This document shows, in pieces, positions 37,886-46,953 of a stretch of 64,000 bases of DNA. The DNA is from Nitrospirota bacterium (GTDB lineage: Bacteria > Nitrospirota > Thermodesulfovibrionia > UBA6902), in contig JACRMS010000039.1 of the NCBI GenBank assembly GCA_016214845.1, positions 1-64,000 on the forward strand, in the 5' to 3' direction. How positions within the stretch are numbered: position 1 is the stretch's first letter; each line of letters starts with the position of its first letter. The notes beneath the pieces were generated by a model. It saw only the letters and a list, made by a program, of their open reading frames with translations, was not told the DNA's origin and ran no database searches. Made by a program: the position numbers and the translations under genes.

Positions 37886-38033
37886 GCAATCCTGCTTTCT
37901 CCGCGGATTTTTTAAGCTCACAACAAAGCTCAGAAAGTTCAGCAGCAATCTCAAGTTTTTTTGAAGGTGTAAGTTTTCCGGCTGCTTCCATATCTATTTT
38001 TTTACTCAACTGCATTACCGTTGACTTTGCCAA
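37863..38033 (-). CDS. Small partner (possible antitoxin) of the nucleotidyltransferase
   Basis: About 56 residues, charged and helical (KKIDMEAAGKLTPSKKLEIA), with two adjacent Cys (LCCEL). It starts at TTG 38033, five bases after GGAGG, and overlaps the nucleotidyltransferase gene by 23 bp. Gene order and size fit an antitoxin upstream of its toxin; this is inferred from position only. Confidence 0.6.
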   Translation of the reverse strand: MAKSTVMQLSKKIDMEAAGKLTPSKKLEIAAELSELCCELKKSAEKAGLHGISRKS

Positions 38034-38100
38034 TTTAACCTCCAGAAAATGCAAATATACATGCAGATATTTTACAACAAAACAGATTCAACAAAATATT

Positions 38101-39231
38101 TCACCTCCTGATCCTGCTCTTCATATCCTCCATCATGTCCTGAAGGTCTTCCTCCACTGACTTAAGAAGCGCGTCGTAATCATACGGCCTTTTCGGCGGC
38201 AGGACCTTTTCTTCAGCTTTCTTTGTCGGCTCTTTGTCAGGGCTTGCCTTTTCGCCCTCGTCTTTCTTTTCTTCGGTTACTGCTTTTTGTTCCTTCTCTG
38301 GAAGCGCCTTCTTTTCTTCTTCAACGGGTCCAGTTTTTTCTTCTTTTGCAGGCTCTGCCTTTTGCATTTCAGAAGGGACTGTCTTTTGTTCCTCTATTTT
38401 TTTGTCTGAAGGTATACGCAAGGGGGGACTGAGAGGGGTCTCCTGCTGAATTGTTGAGGAAACAGCGGCAGCTCCGCTCTTGTCCTCAGTCAAAGGCCGT
38501 GTGCCGTAGGCGAGCATGATCCCCTGCCTGTCAAGCCACTTTTTAAGAACAGATGCTTTGATGGCAAAGTTAACGCCTGTTATCGGCAGATCACCTGCGC
38601 CCAGGCGCGCAATGTTTGTGTTTATCGCAATCATGTATCCTCTCTTGTCAATCAGCGGGCCGCCTGAGTTGCCCCTGTTGACGCTCGCATCGGTTTGAAA
38701 CACATCCTTGCCATCTACATTGTTCTGATTTGCGATCTCCCCGCTGATCCTTCCGTACGTAAGCGTCCAGAGTCCGCCCTGTTCGGGATGACCGATTGCA
38801 ACAGCTTCTTCTCCAATCTTGATCTCCTCAGGGTCTGCAAGCTCGATCGTTCCAGCATCCTTTGGCGGAGATTCGATTTTCAACACTGCAAGATCAAGGT
38901 CAGTATCATACGCGATAATTTTTGCCTTATGCCTGTCGACAAGGTCTTTCCTGAAATTGCCTGTCACCTTATCAGGCTTCAGATACACAAAGATATCCGG
39001 AAACGGTTTTGCTTTTGCCTTATCAATTACCACATGGGCATTGGTAGCTATGATGCCGGGGCTTAATACAATAGAACCGGCCCCTACCATGCTGGCGCTT
39101 TCATCACCTCGTGAAATGATCAATACAACGGACTTTGAAGTCTTCTTATACACCTCAACCGCGGGGAATTCGGCAAACGACACGCCCGTCAGGATGATTA
39201 ATGATGTTAGAGCTATAAATATCTTTTTCAT
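38101..39231 (-). CDS. Exported trypsin-like serine protease (HtrA/S1C type, no PDZ)
   Basis: 376 residues with a signal peptide ending VSFA (residue 20). The protease domain (about 25-235) has the full triad: His66 in ATNAHVV, Asp113 in DLDLAVL and Ser189 in RGNSGGPL. Instead of PDZ domains the C-terminal third is a long Glu/Lys/Pro-rich low-complexity stretch (about 250-345, with many EEK and PEKE blocks) and a short helix (LLKSVEEDLQDMMEDM). It lies between LPP20-like and DUF4384 genes and could be activated or anchored by its neighbours; that is inference. Confidence 0.88.
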   Translation of the reverse strand: MKKIFIALTSLIILTGVSFAEFPAVEVYKKTSKSVVLIISRGDESASMVGAGSIVLSPGIIATNAHVVIDKAKAKPFPDIFVYLKPDKVTGNFRKDLVDRHKAKIIAYDTDLDLAVLKIESPPKDAGTIELADPEEIKIGEEAVAIGHPEQGGLWTLTYGRISGEIANQNNVDGKDVFQTDASVNRGNSGGPLIDKRGYMIAINTNIARLGAGDLPITGVNFAIKASVLKKWLDRQGIMLAYGTRPLTEDKSGAAAVSSTIQQETPLSPPLRIPSDKKIEEQKTVPSEMQKAEPAKEEKTGPVEEEKKALPEKEQKAVTEEKKDEGEKASPDKEPTKKAEEKVLPPKRPYDYDALLKSVEEDLQDMMEDMKSRIRR

Positions 39232-39245
39232 TATTACCCCCTTTT

Positions 39246-39318
39246 AGAAGTTAAGAAATTGAGAAGCTAAGAAGTTGGCTTTTTTTCATCTTCTTAACTT
39301 CTCATCTTCACATCTTCT
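39246..39318. repeat. Word-type inverted repeat (agttaagaaattgagaag / cttcttaacttctc)
   Basis: gttaagaaattgagaagcta faces tcttcttaacttctcatctt. It lies between the protease and LPP20-like genes and overlaps the 3' end of the latter. Confidence 0.55.
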
Positions 39319-39904
39319 CTCTTTGCTTCTCCTCTTCCAGAAATTTTATTATCTCTTCGGCTGTGCGGCTTATATCTTCAGGATTGCCCCTGCCTGCCTG
39401 GTCAGGACGTGTCAGTTTTTTCTCAAGGGAGTTTTTGTCAAACTTCCGGGGCATGCAGCCCAGCGCGTAAGTTATGTCCCTTTTGCCTGCCTGGCCCTCC
39501 GCGTCAAACCAGTATTCAATTATCTTTGAGTTCTCAACAACGGCAGATGTCGCCCATGATGAGACCTCGCTTACGGTCGCTTCATCAACGCGGCTTCCCT
39601 TTACAGTTGCCGTGTCGACCATTATTGTCCTGATGCTGATGTTGATCGTTCTTGCAAGCTCTTTCCTTGCGCCTTCAGCCGCGTATTTTTTCGCGTCTTC
39701 CCTGAAATAGGTCGGCTCGCTTGCCCCGACCGCGCAGATCATGCCTTCAATATTCGGCGTCCTGACCACCCAGTCAGGGGGAGGACCCGGAGGTCTGGTT
39801 TCCTGAGTCGTCTGGCAGCTTGATAAAAATGAAAGGACCAATATCAGCGTAGAGACGTCATTAATGGCGTCTCTACCTTTTTTGGTGGCAAAAGCTATTT
39901 TCAT
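39308..39904 (-). CDS. LPP20-like lipoprotein with a palindrome in its signal peptide
   Basis: 198 residues. The hydrophobic segment ends SFLSSC, a probable lipidation site near residue 30. The mature part holds an LPP20 domain (PDWVVRTPNIEGMICAVGAS, YAAEGARKELARTINI). The n-region residues GRDAINDVST are encoded by a 28-bp near-perfect palindrome (39849-39876). The start overlaps the caspase stop (ATGA), so the two proteins are made together. LPP20 proteins sit in the outer membrane; their role is unknown. Confidence 0.8.
   Translation of the reverse strand: MKIAFATKKGRDAINDVSTLILVLSFLSSCQTTQETRPPGPPPDWVVRTPNIEGMICAVGASEPTYFREDAKKYAAEGARKELARTINISIRTIMVDTATVKGSRVDEATVSEVSSWATSAVVENSKIIEYWFDAEGQAGKRDITYALGCMPRKFDKNSLEKKLTRPDQAGRGNPEDISRTAEEIIKFLEEEKQREKM
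39849..39876. repeat. Near-perfect 28-bp palindrome inside an LPP20 gene
   Basis: The arms gtagagacgtcatt and aatggcgtctctac match with one mismatch. The element is in frame with the lipoprotein gene and adds about nine residues to the n-region of its signal peptide. Confidence 0.8.
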
Positions 39905-42171
39905 TTCACTCTTGTAACATCCATCTTTCTGTGCCCGTCCTGCTCCGGCAGAAGTACAGGCGTCTGGTCCCTGTTCAACTCAATAGATGCGGTCCTGGAC
40001 ACATTCTCTTTTATGTAATCGTAAAGTTCAGCAAGCGAGACCTTGCCGTCTTTATCACTGTCCGCGTCCCCCCTCATTCCCTTCAGCAGATAATATGTAA
40101 ACAGGCCGTGCTTTACTTTGTCGTAATCCGAACTTATCTGGGTGCCGCTTGCCGCTGCAAGCACTGCCACTTTTCCTCCGGCAAGCACCGGGTTCTCAAC
40201 GGAGATGCTTATCGGCCTTGAACCTTCCCTTGCAACACTTCTCTCGCCTGCGCCGGAGAAACATGAATCAAGCATCACTATTATCTTTTCTGACGGAAGC
40301 TTGTTTAAGGCATCGTACATCCTCTTGAGAGGATACATCTTTGATTTATAATCAGGATGCCCATCATACGGAACTATATACGCCTCCTTGTTATTGTCAG
40401 GGTCGGGTGCGCCGTGACCCGCGTAGTAGATGAATATCTCGGAATTCTTGTTCACCCTTCTCGGGAGCCATTCCTCAAAATAACTTGTCAGGTCCCCAAG
40501 CGTGCCTTTCTCATTGGTGAGCACCTTTATGTTCTGCTTTGGCACGCCGCCTATATTTTCAATGTATTTTGCCACTGTCTGGGCATCCGACTCGGCGTAC
40601 TTTACCTGCGGGATCATGTCCTCACGGTAACGGCTTATTCCGATTATTACGGCGTAAGAGTTCTCCTTTTTATAACTGCTGAGCTTTGAGGGGACCATGT
40701 CCACGTCGATGAACCTGGAAAGCTCCTGGGTCGTCTCTTTAATCTCTGCCGGCCTCACAGCGACTGTAAACGACTTCAGCTCAACAGGGGCATAACCTCT
40801 TTCCTCGTCCAGCTCTACCGAAAACTGGGCGGTCTCATGCTTTATGCGTGTCGGGAGGGCGCACTTAAATGTGACTTTCTTTTTGCCGTTCGGCTCGATG
40901 CTGCCGGCGATATTTTTATTCCCGAGACAGGAAGTCAAAGTATTATTGCCGGACAATAACACTTCAACGCCCTGGGCGGCGCCTTTGCCTTTGTTTTCAA
41001 TATTCACATTGACCGAAATTATTTCTCCGCCCTCAAGTATCCCGTTCCCGTTTGTGTCTTCCACCTTGACATCGTAAACAAGCTCCGGGGCCACGGTCAC
41101 GGGGGCCTTGATTTCGGGGCCCTTCACGGAAGGCCGCTGCGCGGGCCTGGCTTCAACTGCGTGCGAAGCTGCGAATCCCTTACCGCTGATGTCCCAGACA
41201 ATGATGTTCCTGTCTTCACTGCCGGAAACAAGAAATCTGCCGTCGCCGCTTAACACAACAGACGTGACAACGTCGGTATGGCCTGTAAGAGTTTTAAGTT
41301 TCTTACCTGTTTGTACATCCCAGACGGCAACTGTTTTATCATTGCTGCCTGAGAAGAGGACCTCACCGTCAGGGCTGAAGGCCACCGAGCCTGCAATATT
41401 TTTATCATCGGTCAGCGTCTTGATCTTCTCCCCGCTAAAAATGTTCCAAAGGGCAATCGTCTTGTCAGAGCTGCCGGAAGCAAGCGTTTGGCCGTCGGGA
41501 CTGAAGGCCAACGTGATAACAGGGTCCTTATGCCCTTTGAGAGTCCTGATATTTTCCCCGGTGGAAACATTCCAGAGAATAATGTTTTCATCGCTGCTGC
41601 CTGACGCCAGCATTTGACCGTCAGGGCTGAATGCTATGGAAAAAACTTCATCTGAATGCCCCTTGAGTGTCTTTAGCTTCTCACCTGATTCGGGACTCCA
41701 GAAGATTATCTTTTCGTCCGCGCTGCCTGAAGCAAGTGTTTGACCGTCAGGGCTGAATGCCAAAGACATGACATTGTCCCTGTGGCCTTTGAGGGTCTTG
41801 ACCTTCTCGCCGGAAGCAACGTTCCAGAGAATAATGGTCTTATCCTTGCTGCCTGACGCCAGCGTTTGCCCGTCGGGACTGAAGGAAAGGGATGTGACAT
41901 GATCTGAATGTCCCTTGAGGGTCTTGAGCTTCTCTCCTGCAGAGAGACCCCAGAGTATTACAATTTCGTCCTCGCCGCCTGACGCTAATGTTTGACCGTC
42001 CGGGCTTAATGCTACTGTCAAAACTTCTTCCGAATGCCCCTTAAGAGTCTTGGATTTTGTCTGCTCCCCGGCAGGAGCATCAGGCGCAGCTTCTTTATTA
42101 TCTCTTGCTGAATAGGCATAAGACGGTATGATCAATGTTAGAATCAGAATGAATATCATTGAGGCTTTCAT
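39901..42171 (-). CDS. Exported WD40-repeat caspase-family protein
   Basis: About 756 residues. A signal peptide (1-19, ending YAYS) is followed by seven WD40 blades (about 40-335; each has LASGS-like and ILWN-like ends). A CARDB-like region follows (about 360-460; DTNGNGILEGGEIISVNVNI), then a caspase/peptidase C14 domain (about 500-740) with catalytic His586 in YYAGHGAPD and Cys637 in MLDSCFSG. An acidic EF-hand-like loop (DADSDKDGKVSLAEL) lies near the end. The start at 42171 follows GGAGAACAAC. Caspase-like bacterial enzymes usually cut after basic residues. Export places this one outside the cytoplasm, unlike caspases in defence systems. Confidence 0.9.
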   Translation of the reverse strand: MKASMIFILILTLIIPSYAYSARDNKEAAPDAPAGEQTKSKTLKGHSEEVLTVALSPDGQTLASGGEDEIVILWGLSAGEKLKTLKGHSDHVTSLSFSPDGQTLASGSKDKTIILWNVASGEKVKTLKGHRDNVMSLAFSPDGQTLASGSADEKIIFWSPESGEKLKTLKGHSDEVFSIAFSPDGQMLASGSSDENIILWNVSTGENIRTLKGHKDPVITLAFSPDGQTLASGSSDKTIALWNIFSGEKIKTLTDDKNIAGSVAFSPDGEVLFSGSNDKTVAVWDVQTGKKLKTLTGHTDVVTSVVLSGDGRFLVSGSEDRNIIVWDISGKGFAASHAVEARPAQRPSVKGPEIKAPVTVAPELVYDVKVEDTNGNGILEGGEIISVNVNIENKGKGAAQGVEVLLSGNNTLTSCLGNKNIAGSIEPNGKKKVTFKCALPTRIKHETAQFSVELDEERGYAPVELKSFTVAVRPAEIKETTQELSRFIDVDMVPSKLSSYKKENSYAVIIGISRYREDMIPQVKYAESDAQTVAKYIENIGGVPKQNIKVLTNEKGTLGDLTSYFEEWLPRRVNKNSEIFIYYAGHGAPDPDNNKEAYIVPYDGHPDYKSKMYPLKRMYDALNKLPSEKIIVMLDSCFSGAGERSVAREGSRPISISVENPVLAGGKVAVLAAASGTQISSDYDKVKHGLFTYYLLKGMRGDADSDKDGKVSLAELYDYIKENVSRTASIELNRDQTPVLLPEQDGHRKMDVTRVK

Positions 42172-42230
42172 GTTGTTCTCCTTCAATCTATAAAAAAATT
42201 CTTTAATCAATATCACGCAGCCATTCGCTT

Positions 42231-42878
42231 TTATTCCCGCGCCTTCAACTTTACTAATTCCTTTTCCAACTCATCAAACGCCTCAGAAGCATGTGCTCTT
42301 GTATTTTCAATCAGCGCCCGCTCTTGATTATATGTAACGGCCTTCACGTATTCTTCTTTAGCCTTTGCAGCTGAATCCGCGTCTCCTTTTTTGGCCTTTT
42401 CTATCTCTTCTTTGGTTTTACTGAGGGCGTCGTTCATGTTCTTCTCAAGTTCATTTGCCGTCTCAGCCCTCGGCAGGACAGCCACCGCGTAAACAATGTC
42501 GCCTCTCTGTCCGCGGTCCGCAATACTCGATCCGCTCAGAAACTCATCCACAGTGACCTCGACAACCATTACAAATTCATTCCTGCAATCCTGCATGTCT
42601 TTAAAGAGTTTAGATTTCCCGGCTTCACACATTATATCGATAGTCTCTTCCTTGAGCCGTACCTTTATCTGCTTCGCAATTTCAAGCCTTGCAAGCACCT
42701 CGGCCTTTCTGTTGTCATTCATGGGATTGCCGCTTTTATTCACCTCCCCTATCCCGACAACATAATTATTTTTCGGGTACTCGCTGTAAATCCCGGCATA
42801 AGGTGATTCAGCGTAAACAGCGGTGCCTGTAAGGACCAGAAAAAACAAAAGACAACCTGCAAGAGTTTTTCTATCCAT
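42231..42878 (-). CDS. Exported LPP20-like protein
   Basis: About 215 residues with a signal peptide ending VYAES. An LPP20-like domain follows (YVVGIGEVNKSGNPMNDNRK, LARLEIAKQIKVRLKEE), then a long charged helix (about 150-213, rich in Lys and Glu) that may be a coiled coil. I start at ATG 42878 behind AAGGAGC; 25 upstream codons are open. No lipobox Cys is seen, so it is probably periplasmic. It lies 59 bp upstream of the caspase gene. Confidence 0.75.
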   Translation of the reverse strand: MDRKTLAGCLLFFLVLTGTAVYAESPYAGIYSEYPKNNYVVGIGEVNKSGNPMNDNRKAEVLARLEIAKQIKVRLKEETIDIMCEAGKSKLFKDMQDCRNEFVMVVEVTVDEFLSGSSIADRGQRGDIVYAVAVLPRAETANELEKNMNDALSKTKEEIEKAKKGDADSAAKAKEEYVKAVTYNQERALIENTRAHASEAFDELEKELVKLKARE

Positions 42879-42901
42879 AAAAAATTGCTCCTTAATCAAA
42901 A

Positions 42902-43046
42902 ACCACAGAGACGTTAAGAATAAGATTTCAGCCACAGATTCCGCAGATGGCACAGATAAAAAAATTCTAAAAATCTGCTTATATCTGTGTAATCTGTGGA
43001 CCGGTTCTGTTTTGTTCTACTCCGTGTCTCTGTGTCCTCTGTGGTT
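42902..43046. repeat. Nested inverted repeats: CCACAGAG outer pair around a CCGCAGATTT-type copy
   Basis: The outer arms are accacagagacg (42902-42913) and tctctgtgtcctctgtggtt (about 43026-43045). Inside lies a CCGCAGATTT-type pair (42932-43000). The same two-layer order occurs at 53535-53766. Confidence 0.7.
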
Positions 43047-43050
43047 AAAC

Positions 43051-43503
43051 TCACTCCAGTCTCATCGTAAAGATCTGCTCGGTCACTCCGCCTGATACGT
43101 CGCCGACGGTTATTTTAATTGTGTGCTTGCCGCTTGGAAGGTCGGCCTTTTCTATCCTTATGCCTTCCTTGGTTGTGTACGGCAGCACCCTGTTTGTAAG
43201 ATCAATAGTGACAAACTTGAGATACTCGACTTTGAGCTTTGAAAGATCCACATCCTTGCCCTCCACCGGAACAAAGAGTACCGCTAACTTAACAGGAGGT
43301 TTGTTCTTATCATTGAGCTCAGGCGAAACGACCTTGATGTCGGGGCCGTTATTTACAGGCCTGCCCACTTCATAAAGCCCGGCAGGGGCTTCCCTGAGCG
43401 AACCTTCTTCCTTTGTAACAAGCATCAATGTATCCGGTCCGGCAAAGGCATTACTGAGCATAAACAGACTTATCAGTATTGGTATAAACAGAACTTTCTT
43501 CAT
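43051..43503 (-). CDS. Exported protein of unknown function
   Basis: About 150 residues. A signal peptide ends near NAFAG; the mature part is all-beta in pattern, with SGKHTIKITVGDVSGG near the end, like an immunoglobulin-type or carbohydrate-binding fold. I start at ATG 43503, 8 bases after GGGAG; GTG 43512 is possible. It lies inside the LPP20/caspase gene run. No family recognised. Confidence 0.6.
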   Translation of the reverse strand: MKKVLFIPILISLFMLSNAFAGPDTLMLVTKEEGSLREAPAGLYEVGRPVNNGPDIKVVSPELNDKNKPPVKLAVLFVPVEGKDVDLSKLKVEYLKFVTIDLTNRVLPYTTKEGIRIEKADLPSGKHTIKITVGDVSGGVTEQIFTMRLE

Positions 43504-43526
43504 ATCGACCACTCCCTTCTTGAAAA

Positions 43527-43600
43527 AGAAGTTGTGAAATTTAGAAGGTGAGAAGTTGAGGTTTCCTGTCTTCTCAACCTCTCACCTTCCAATCTTCTTC
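43527..43600. repeat. Word-type inverted repeat (agaaggtgagaagttgagg / cctctcaccttcc)
   Basis: agaaggtgagaagttgaggt faces tctcaacctctcaccttcca across a short centre. It fills the gap between two genes of the exported-protein run. Confidence 0.65.
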
Positions 43601-43601
43601 C

Positions 43602-44192
43602 TTACTTCGCCTGCATTTTCGCTTCTTCTTTTTCGAGCTGCTCGTGCATCTTCTCGGCATTCTGCCTTATATAGTCTTTAACTTTTGAATCAAGCTCCTT
43701 TGATTTATCGAGACTGTCTTTAAACGCGTTGAGGTCGAGTCTTGCAAGCGCAAAAAACTCTCCTGTCGCAGGGTTCTGCCAGTGGTCAACGATCTCCACG
43801 CCGGAGAGGGTCATTGCGGTTACCGTCTTTATCGCCTGCTCCACATGCTGCTCTTCAGAGATTGCATTCGGGTCTCCCGCTGTTGTAGACGCAGCGTAAT
43901 CCTTCATTAAAGACGCTGTGTAAAACTGGAAAACCTTTGCCACTTCGTTTCTCGCGCGGTTATCGGCAGCAGCACGGAGAAGAGATGTGTTCTGCATTTG
44001 AGAGGCTGAGGCAACACCGTAAAAAACCTTGCCCATGTCTCCGCCGAATGCGCCGCTTCCTTTCATTACCCATTCAGGCGCTTTAAGGTCCTGCAGGGGA
44101 GTTGTTGACGTTACCTTCTCCTTACCCGCGCAGCCTGCAATTAAAATAAGTCCTGCCAATAAGATAAAGCCGGGAGCAATTAATCTTTTCAT
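43602..44192 (-). CDS. LPP20-like lipoprotein
   Basis: 196 residues. The signal peptide carries a clear lipobox (LIAGC, near Cys21). The LPP20 domain includes PEWVMKGSGAFGGDMGKVFY and RAAADNRARNEVAKVFQ, ending with the strand FFALARLDLNAFKDSL. A charged C-terminal helix follows. GGAGGAAAGCG precedes the start. A 446-bp gap upstream holds the likely promoter of this run. Confidence 0.8.
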   Translation of the reverse strand: MKRLIAPGFILLAGLILIAGCAGKEKVTSTTPLQDLKAPEWVMKGSGAFGGDMGKVFYGVASASQMQNTSLLRAAADNRARNEVAKVFQFYTASLMKDYAASTTAGDPNAISEEQHVEQAIKTVTAMTLSGVEIVDHWQNPATGEFFALARLDLNAFKDSLDKSKELDSKVKDYIRQNAEKMHEQLEKEEAKMQAK

Positions 44193-44638
44193 TTCGCTTT
44201 CCTCCTTGTTAAATCAGCTGACAGCTGACAGCTATCAGCTATTAGCTTTTAGTAATTTTATTTTGACGGACAAAACATATCATTTTTAAAATTCACAATC
44301 AGGAGACTGCTGTTTGAGGAAATAATCCGCTCCTGCCGCCGTTTGAAATATAGATCTCTCACCTCCTCTTATATTTATTTTAAGATTAGACGGCCCTCTA
44401 TAAAAACAGTATGGTTTCTTTTGTTGTTTTTGCAAAAAGCCCTTTTTGAATTAAAAAAATTTCCGGTATCCGAAAATATCTGTTTCTGACCTTGCCGTCA
44501 ATTATCCGGTTTCTAACGTCTTTCTAATCCGGCAAGTTGCTTAACTGCTGAAACTCGCGCGCCCTCAGATTCTTGAGAGTATTGTATCACCTTTCCCCTC
44601 AAGTTTCAGCCGCTATTTGTTTCCGCTTCAACTCTTAC
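44193..44638. other. 446-bp intergenic region, probable promoter region
   Basis: No gene is seen. Near 44213-44252 lie cagctgacagctgacagct words of the dispersed repeat type. A weak minus-strand promoter candidate has TTGCAA (44430-44435) and TACTGT (complement of 44406-44411) 18 bp apart. The motif taatccgg / ttatccgg occurs twice near 44500-44535. The region is A/T-rich compared with its neighbours. Confidence 0.4.
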
Positions 44639-45496
44639 TCACTTCCCCGTAGTTACAGCCACCCTGTCTTCAAAAAATTCCGCCGCTGAGATCTCATCCC
44701 CCCCGGACATTGTCTTCAATTTGACCCCTCTTGTCTTGATTCCTATCTCATGTGTCTTTGTCTTTATCAGATAAAAAGCGCCGCGCGCTGTAACATCAAT
44801 CTCTCCGAGCGGAGACGTGCTCGCGTACACGCTTATATTTTCCTCGCCTAACGGAGGCGTTATCTCGATCTGGTAACTGTCACTGCCGGAAGGTATTTCA
44901 TATTGCACGCCGCCGCTGAAATAGTTGTTTTCCCTGAAGGGGTTCGGCAGTAATTGCACCAGTCCGCCTTTGACGTCCCTATAATGGACCCGCGCGTAAA
45001 AAGGTTTGTTGCCCTTGAAGAGCACCTTTATCTTCTCACCGCTTTTATAATCATGCTTGTCTGTCCAGGCCTCAACCTGAAGGGGCGACGAAGGGTCTTC
45101 CGCAAACTGCCTGTCTCTGCCGATACTCATCATTGCCCTGATATCGGGAACGACCTCGGCCTTCATCAAAACTTTTAAGCATTTACCGGACCTCCCTTCC
45201 CTATGCCAGCCGAGTTCTTTTGAGCCTAAAACATTTACATCAGAGTGTGAGAAAGCACCTGTGATATCTTTTTTATAATCCAGATATTTTATTTTTAACC
45301 CATCACTGATATATGAAGCAGCCTGCTCCACTGCCTTCTTCTTCGCGTCCTCAAGCGCCTCCCTTTTGGTCAGCTTCGAGGACTTCTTCCTGCCCATGCA
45401 GGCATTACCTTCAACTTCAATGATGACGGACTGTGCGGCATACAGGTTGGAAAATAAAAAAAGGGTTATCAGTAATGGAACGACAATTCTCATCAT
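44639..45496 (-). CDS. Exported DUF4384 protein with LPP20/FlgT-like N-terminal domain
   Basis: 285 residues with a signal peptide ending NLYA. The N-terminal domain has KLTKREALEDAKKKAVEQAA, the same helix pattern as the second DUF4384 protein (36442-37296) and the LPP20 proteins. The DUF4384 part reads YKSGEKIKVLFKGNKPFYAR, then VHYRDVKGGLVQLLPNPF. Two such proteins bracket the caspase/protease run. First gene of the run; it may be transcribed separately from those after the 446-bp gap. ATG 45493 is an alternative start. Confidence 0.8.
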   Translation of the reverse strand: MMRIVVPLLITLFLFSNLYAAQSVIIEVEGNACMGRKKSSKLTKREALEDAKKKAVEQAASYISDGLKIKYLDYKKDITGAFSHSDVNVLGSKELGWHREGRSGKCLKVLMKAEVVPDIRAMMSIGRDRQFAEDPSSPLQVEAWTDKHDYKSGEKIKVLFKGNKPFYARVHYRDVKGGLVQLLPNPFRENNYFSGGVQYEIPSGSDSYQIEITPPLGEENISVYASTSPLGEIDVTARGAFYLIKTKTHEIGIKTRGVKLKTMSGGDEISAAEFFEDRVAVTTGK

Positions 45497-45564
45497 AATT
45501 ATTTTTGCTGAAGGGTCAGCATTGTCTCTTCCCGTTACTCATTACGGTCACTCGTACTTTGTGA

Positions 45565-46896
45565 TTATAGTATCGGCAGGTACCGCTCTAATTCGTAGGG
45601 ATGTATCCTTGTGCGGTAGTCGTCCCACTCTATCTTTTTGCTCTCAATGAAATTATTGAATATATGATCGCCGAGGGCCTTGCGCACCACCTCGCTCTTT
45701 TCAACTATCTCGATCGCCTCGATCAAACTACCCGGCAGCGAGTTGATCCCTAATTCCTGCTTTTCCTCCACGCTTAAATGATAAATATCTTTTTCAACAG
45801 GCTCCGGAAGTTCATAGCCTTTCTCAATACCTTCCAGTCCTGATGCAAGCATTACCGAGAATGCAAGATACGGATTACACGCTGGGTCCGGCGAGCGAAG
45901 CTCTATCCTTGTCGCCTTTTCCTTGCCTGGTTTATACAACGGCACTCTAACAAGCGATGAACGGTTTCTCCTGGCCCACGCGATATAAACAGGCGCTTCA
46001 TATCCGGGGACGAGCCTCTTGTATGAATTGACCCACTGGTTGGCTACCGCCGTGATCTCAGGGGCGTGTTTTAACAGTCCAGCGATATATTTTTTGGCAA
46101 TGTCAGAGAGGTAATACTTGTCCTTGGCGTCAAAGAACGCATTTTTGTCGCCGTTAAAAAGCGACTGGTGCGTGTGCATCCCGCTGCCGTTCTGTCCGAA
46201 GATCGGCTTGGGCATGAATGAAGCGTAGCAGCCGTATTTTGACGCCACTTCCTTTACCACTACCCGGTAGGTCATCACATTGTCAGCCATTGTCAGGGCG
46301 TCCGTGTATTTAAGGTCGATCTCATGCTGTGAAGGGGCCACCTCATGATGAGAGTACTCAACCTTTATCCCCATTGCCTCAAGCGTGAGGACCGTTTCTC
46401 TCCTCAGATCGCTTCCAGCGTCAAGTGTGGTGAGGTCGAAGTATCCGCCATTGTCCAGCACCTCCGTGCCTTTATCATTTTTAAAATAGAAGAACTCAAG
46501 CTCCGGCCCGAGGTAAAGCGTGTAACCGTTCTCGTTCAGTCTTTCAAGATTCCTCTTTAACGCGTAACGCGGATCTCCGTCATACGGGGTCCCGTCGGGA
46601 TTGAGGATATCGCAGAACATCCTTGCCACCGCCTGTTCCTTCGGCCTCCACGGGACGATCTGAAAAGTAGTAGGGTCAGGCTTTGCGATCATGTCGCTTT
46701 CGTCGATCCTCGCGTAACCCTTGATGGATGATCCGTCAAAACCCATCCCCTCATCAAACGCCCCTTCCAGTTCCTCGCTGGTAATGGCGAAACTCTTCAG
46801 TTGTCCGAGAATGTCCGTAAACCACAGCCTGATAAATTTGACATTATTTTGCTCTACCATATCCAGCACATCTTTTTTGTCCCTGGGCTTGTCCAT
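45565..46896 (-). CDS. glnA: Glutamine synthetase, type I (alpha-like, short form)
   Basis: Makes glutamine from glutamate, ammonia and ATP. 443 residues. The beta-Grasp N-domain includes GMGFDGSSIKGYARI; active-site stretches are LGPELEFFYFK, HHEVAPSQHEIDLKY, NGSGMHTHQSLF, NSYKRLVPGYEAPVY and ELRSPDPACNPYLAFS. The length and the lack of the longer beta-type insertion place it with the GSI-alpha group, which is usually feedback-inhibited rather than adenylylated; the tyrosine-loop region reads EKDIYHLSVEEK. A second, longer glnA lies at 55128. A sigma-70 promoter with an internal dyad is at 46954-46982. Confidence 0.93.
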   Translation of the reverse strand: MDKPRDKKDVLDMVEQNNVKFIRLWFTDILGQLKSFAITSEELEGAFDEGMGFDGSSIKGYARIDESDMIAKPDPTTFQIVPWRPKEQAVARMFCDILNPDGTPYDGDPRYALKRNLERLNENGYTLYLGPELEFFYFKNDKGTEVLDNGGYFDLTTLDAGSDLRRETVLTLEAMGIKVEYSHHEVAPSQHEIDLKYTDALTMADNVMTYRVVVKEVASKYGCYASFMPKPIFGQNGSGMHTHQSLFNGDKNAFFDAKDKYYLSDIAKKYIAGLLKHAPEITAVANQWVNSYKRLVPGYEAPVYIAWARRNRSSLVRVPLYKPGKEKATRIELRSPDPACNPYLAFSVMLASGLEGIEKGYELPEPVEKDIYHLSVEEKQELGINSLPGSLIEAIEIVEKSEVVRKALGDHIFNNFIESKKIEWDDYRTRIHPYELERYLPIL

Positions 46897-46953
46897 GTTT
46901 GGCTCCTTTGGTTGATAATAAAATTAGATGTTATGCATTCCCTGTAGTTGGTA

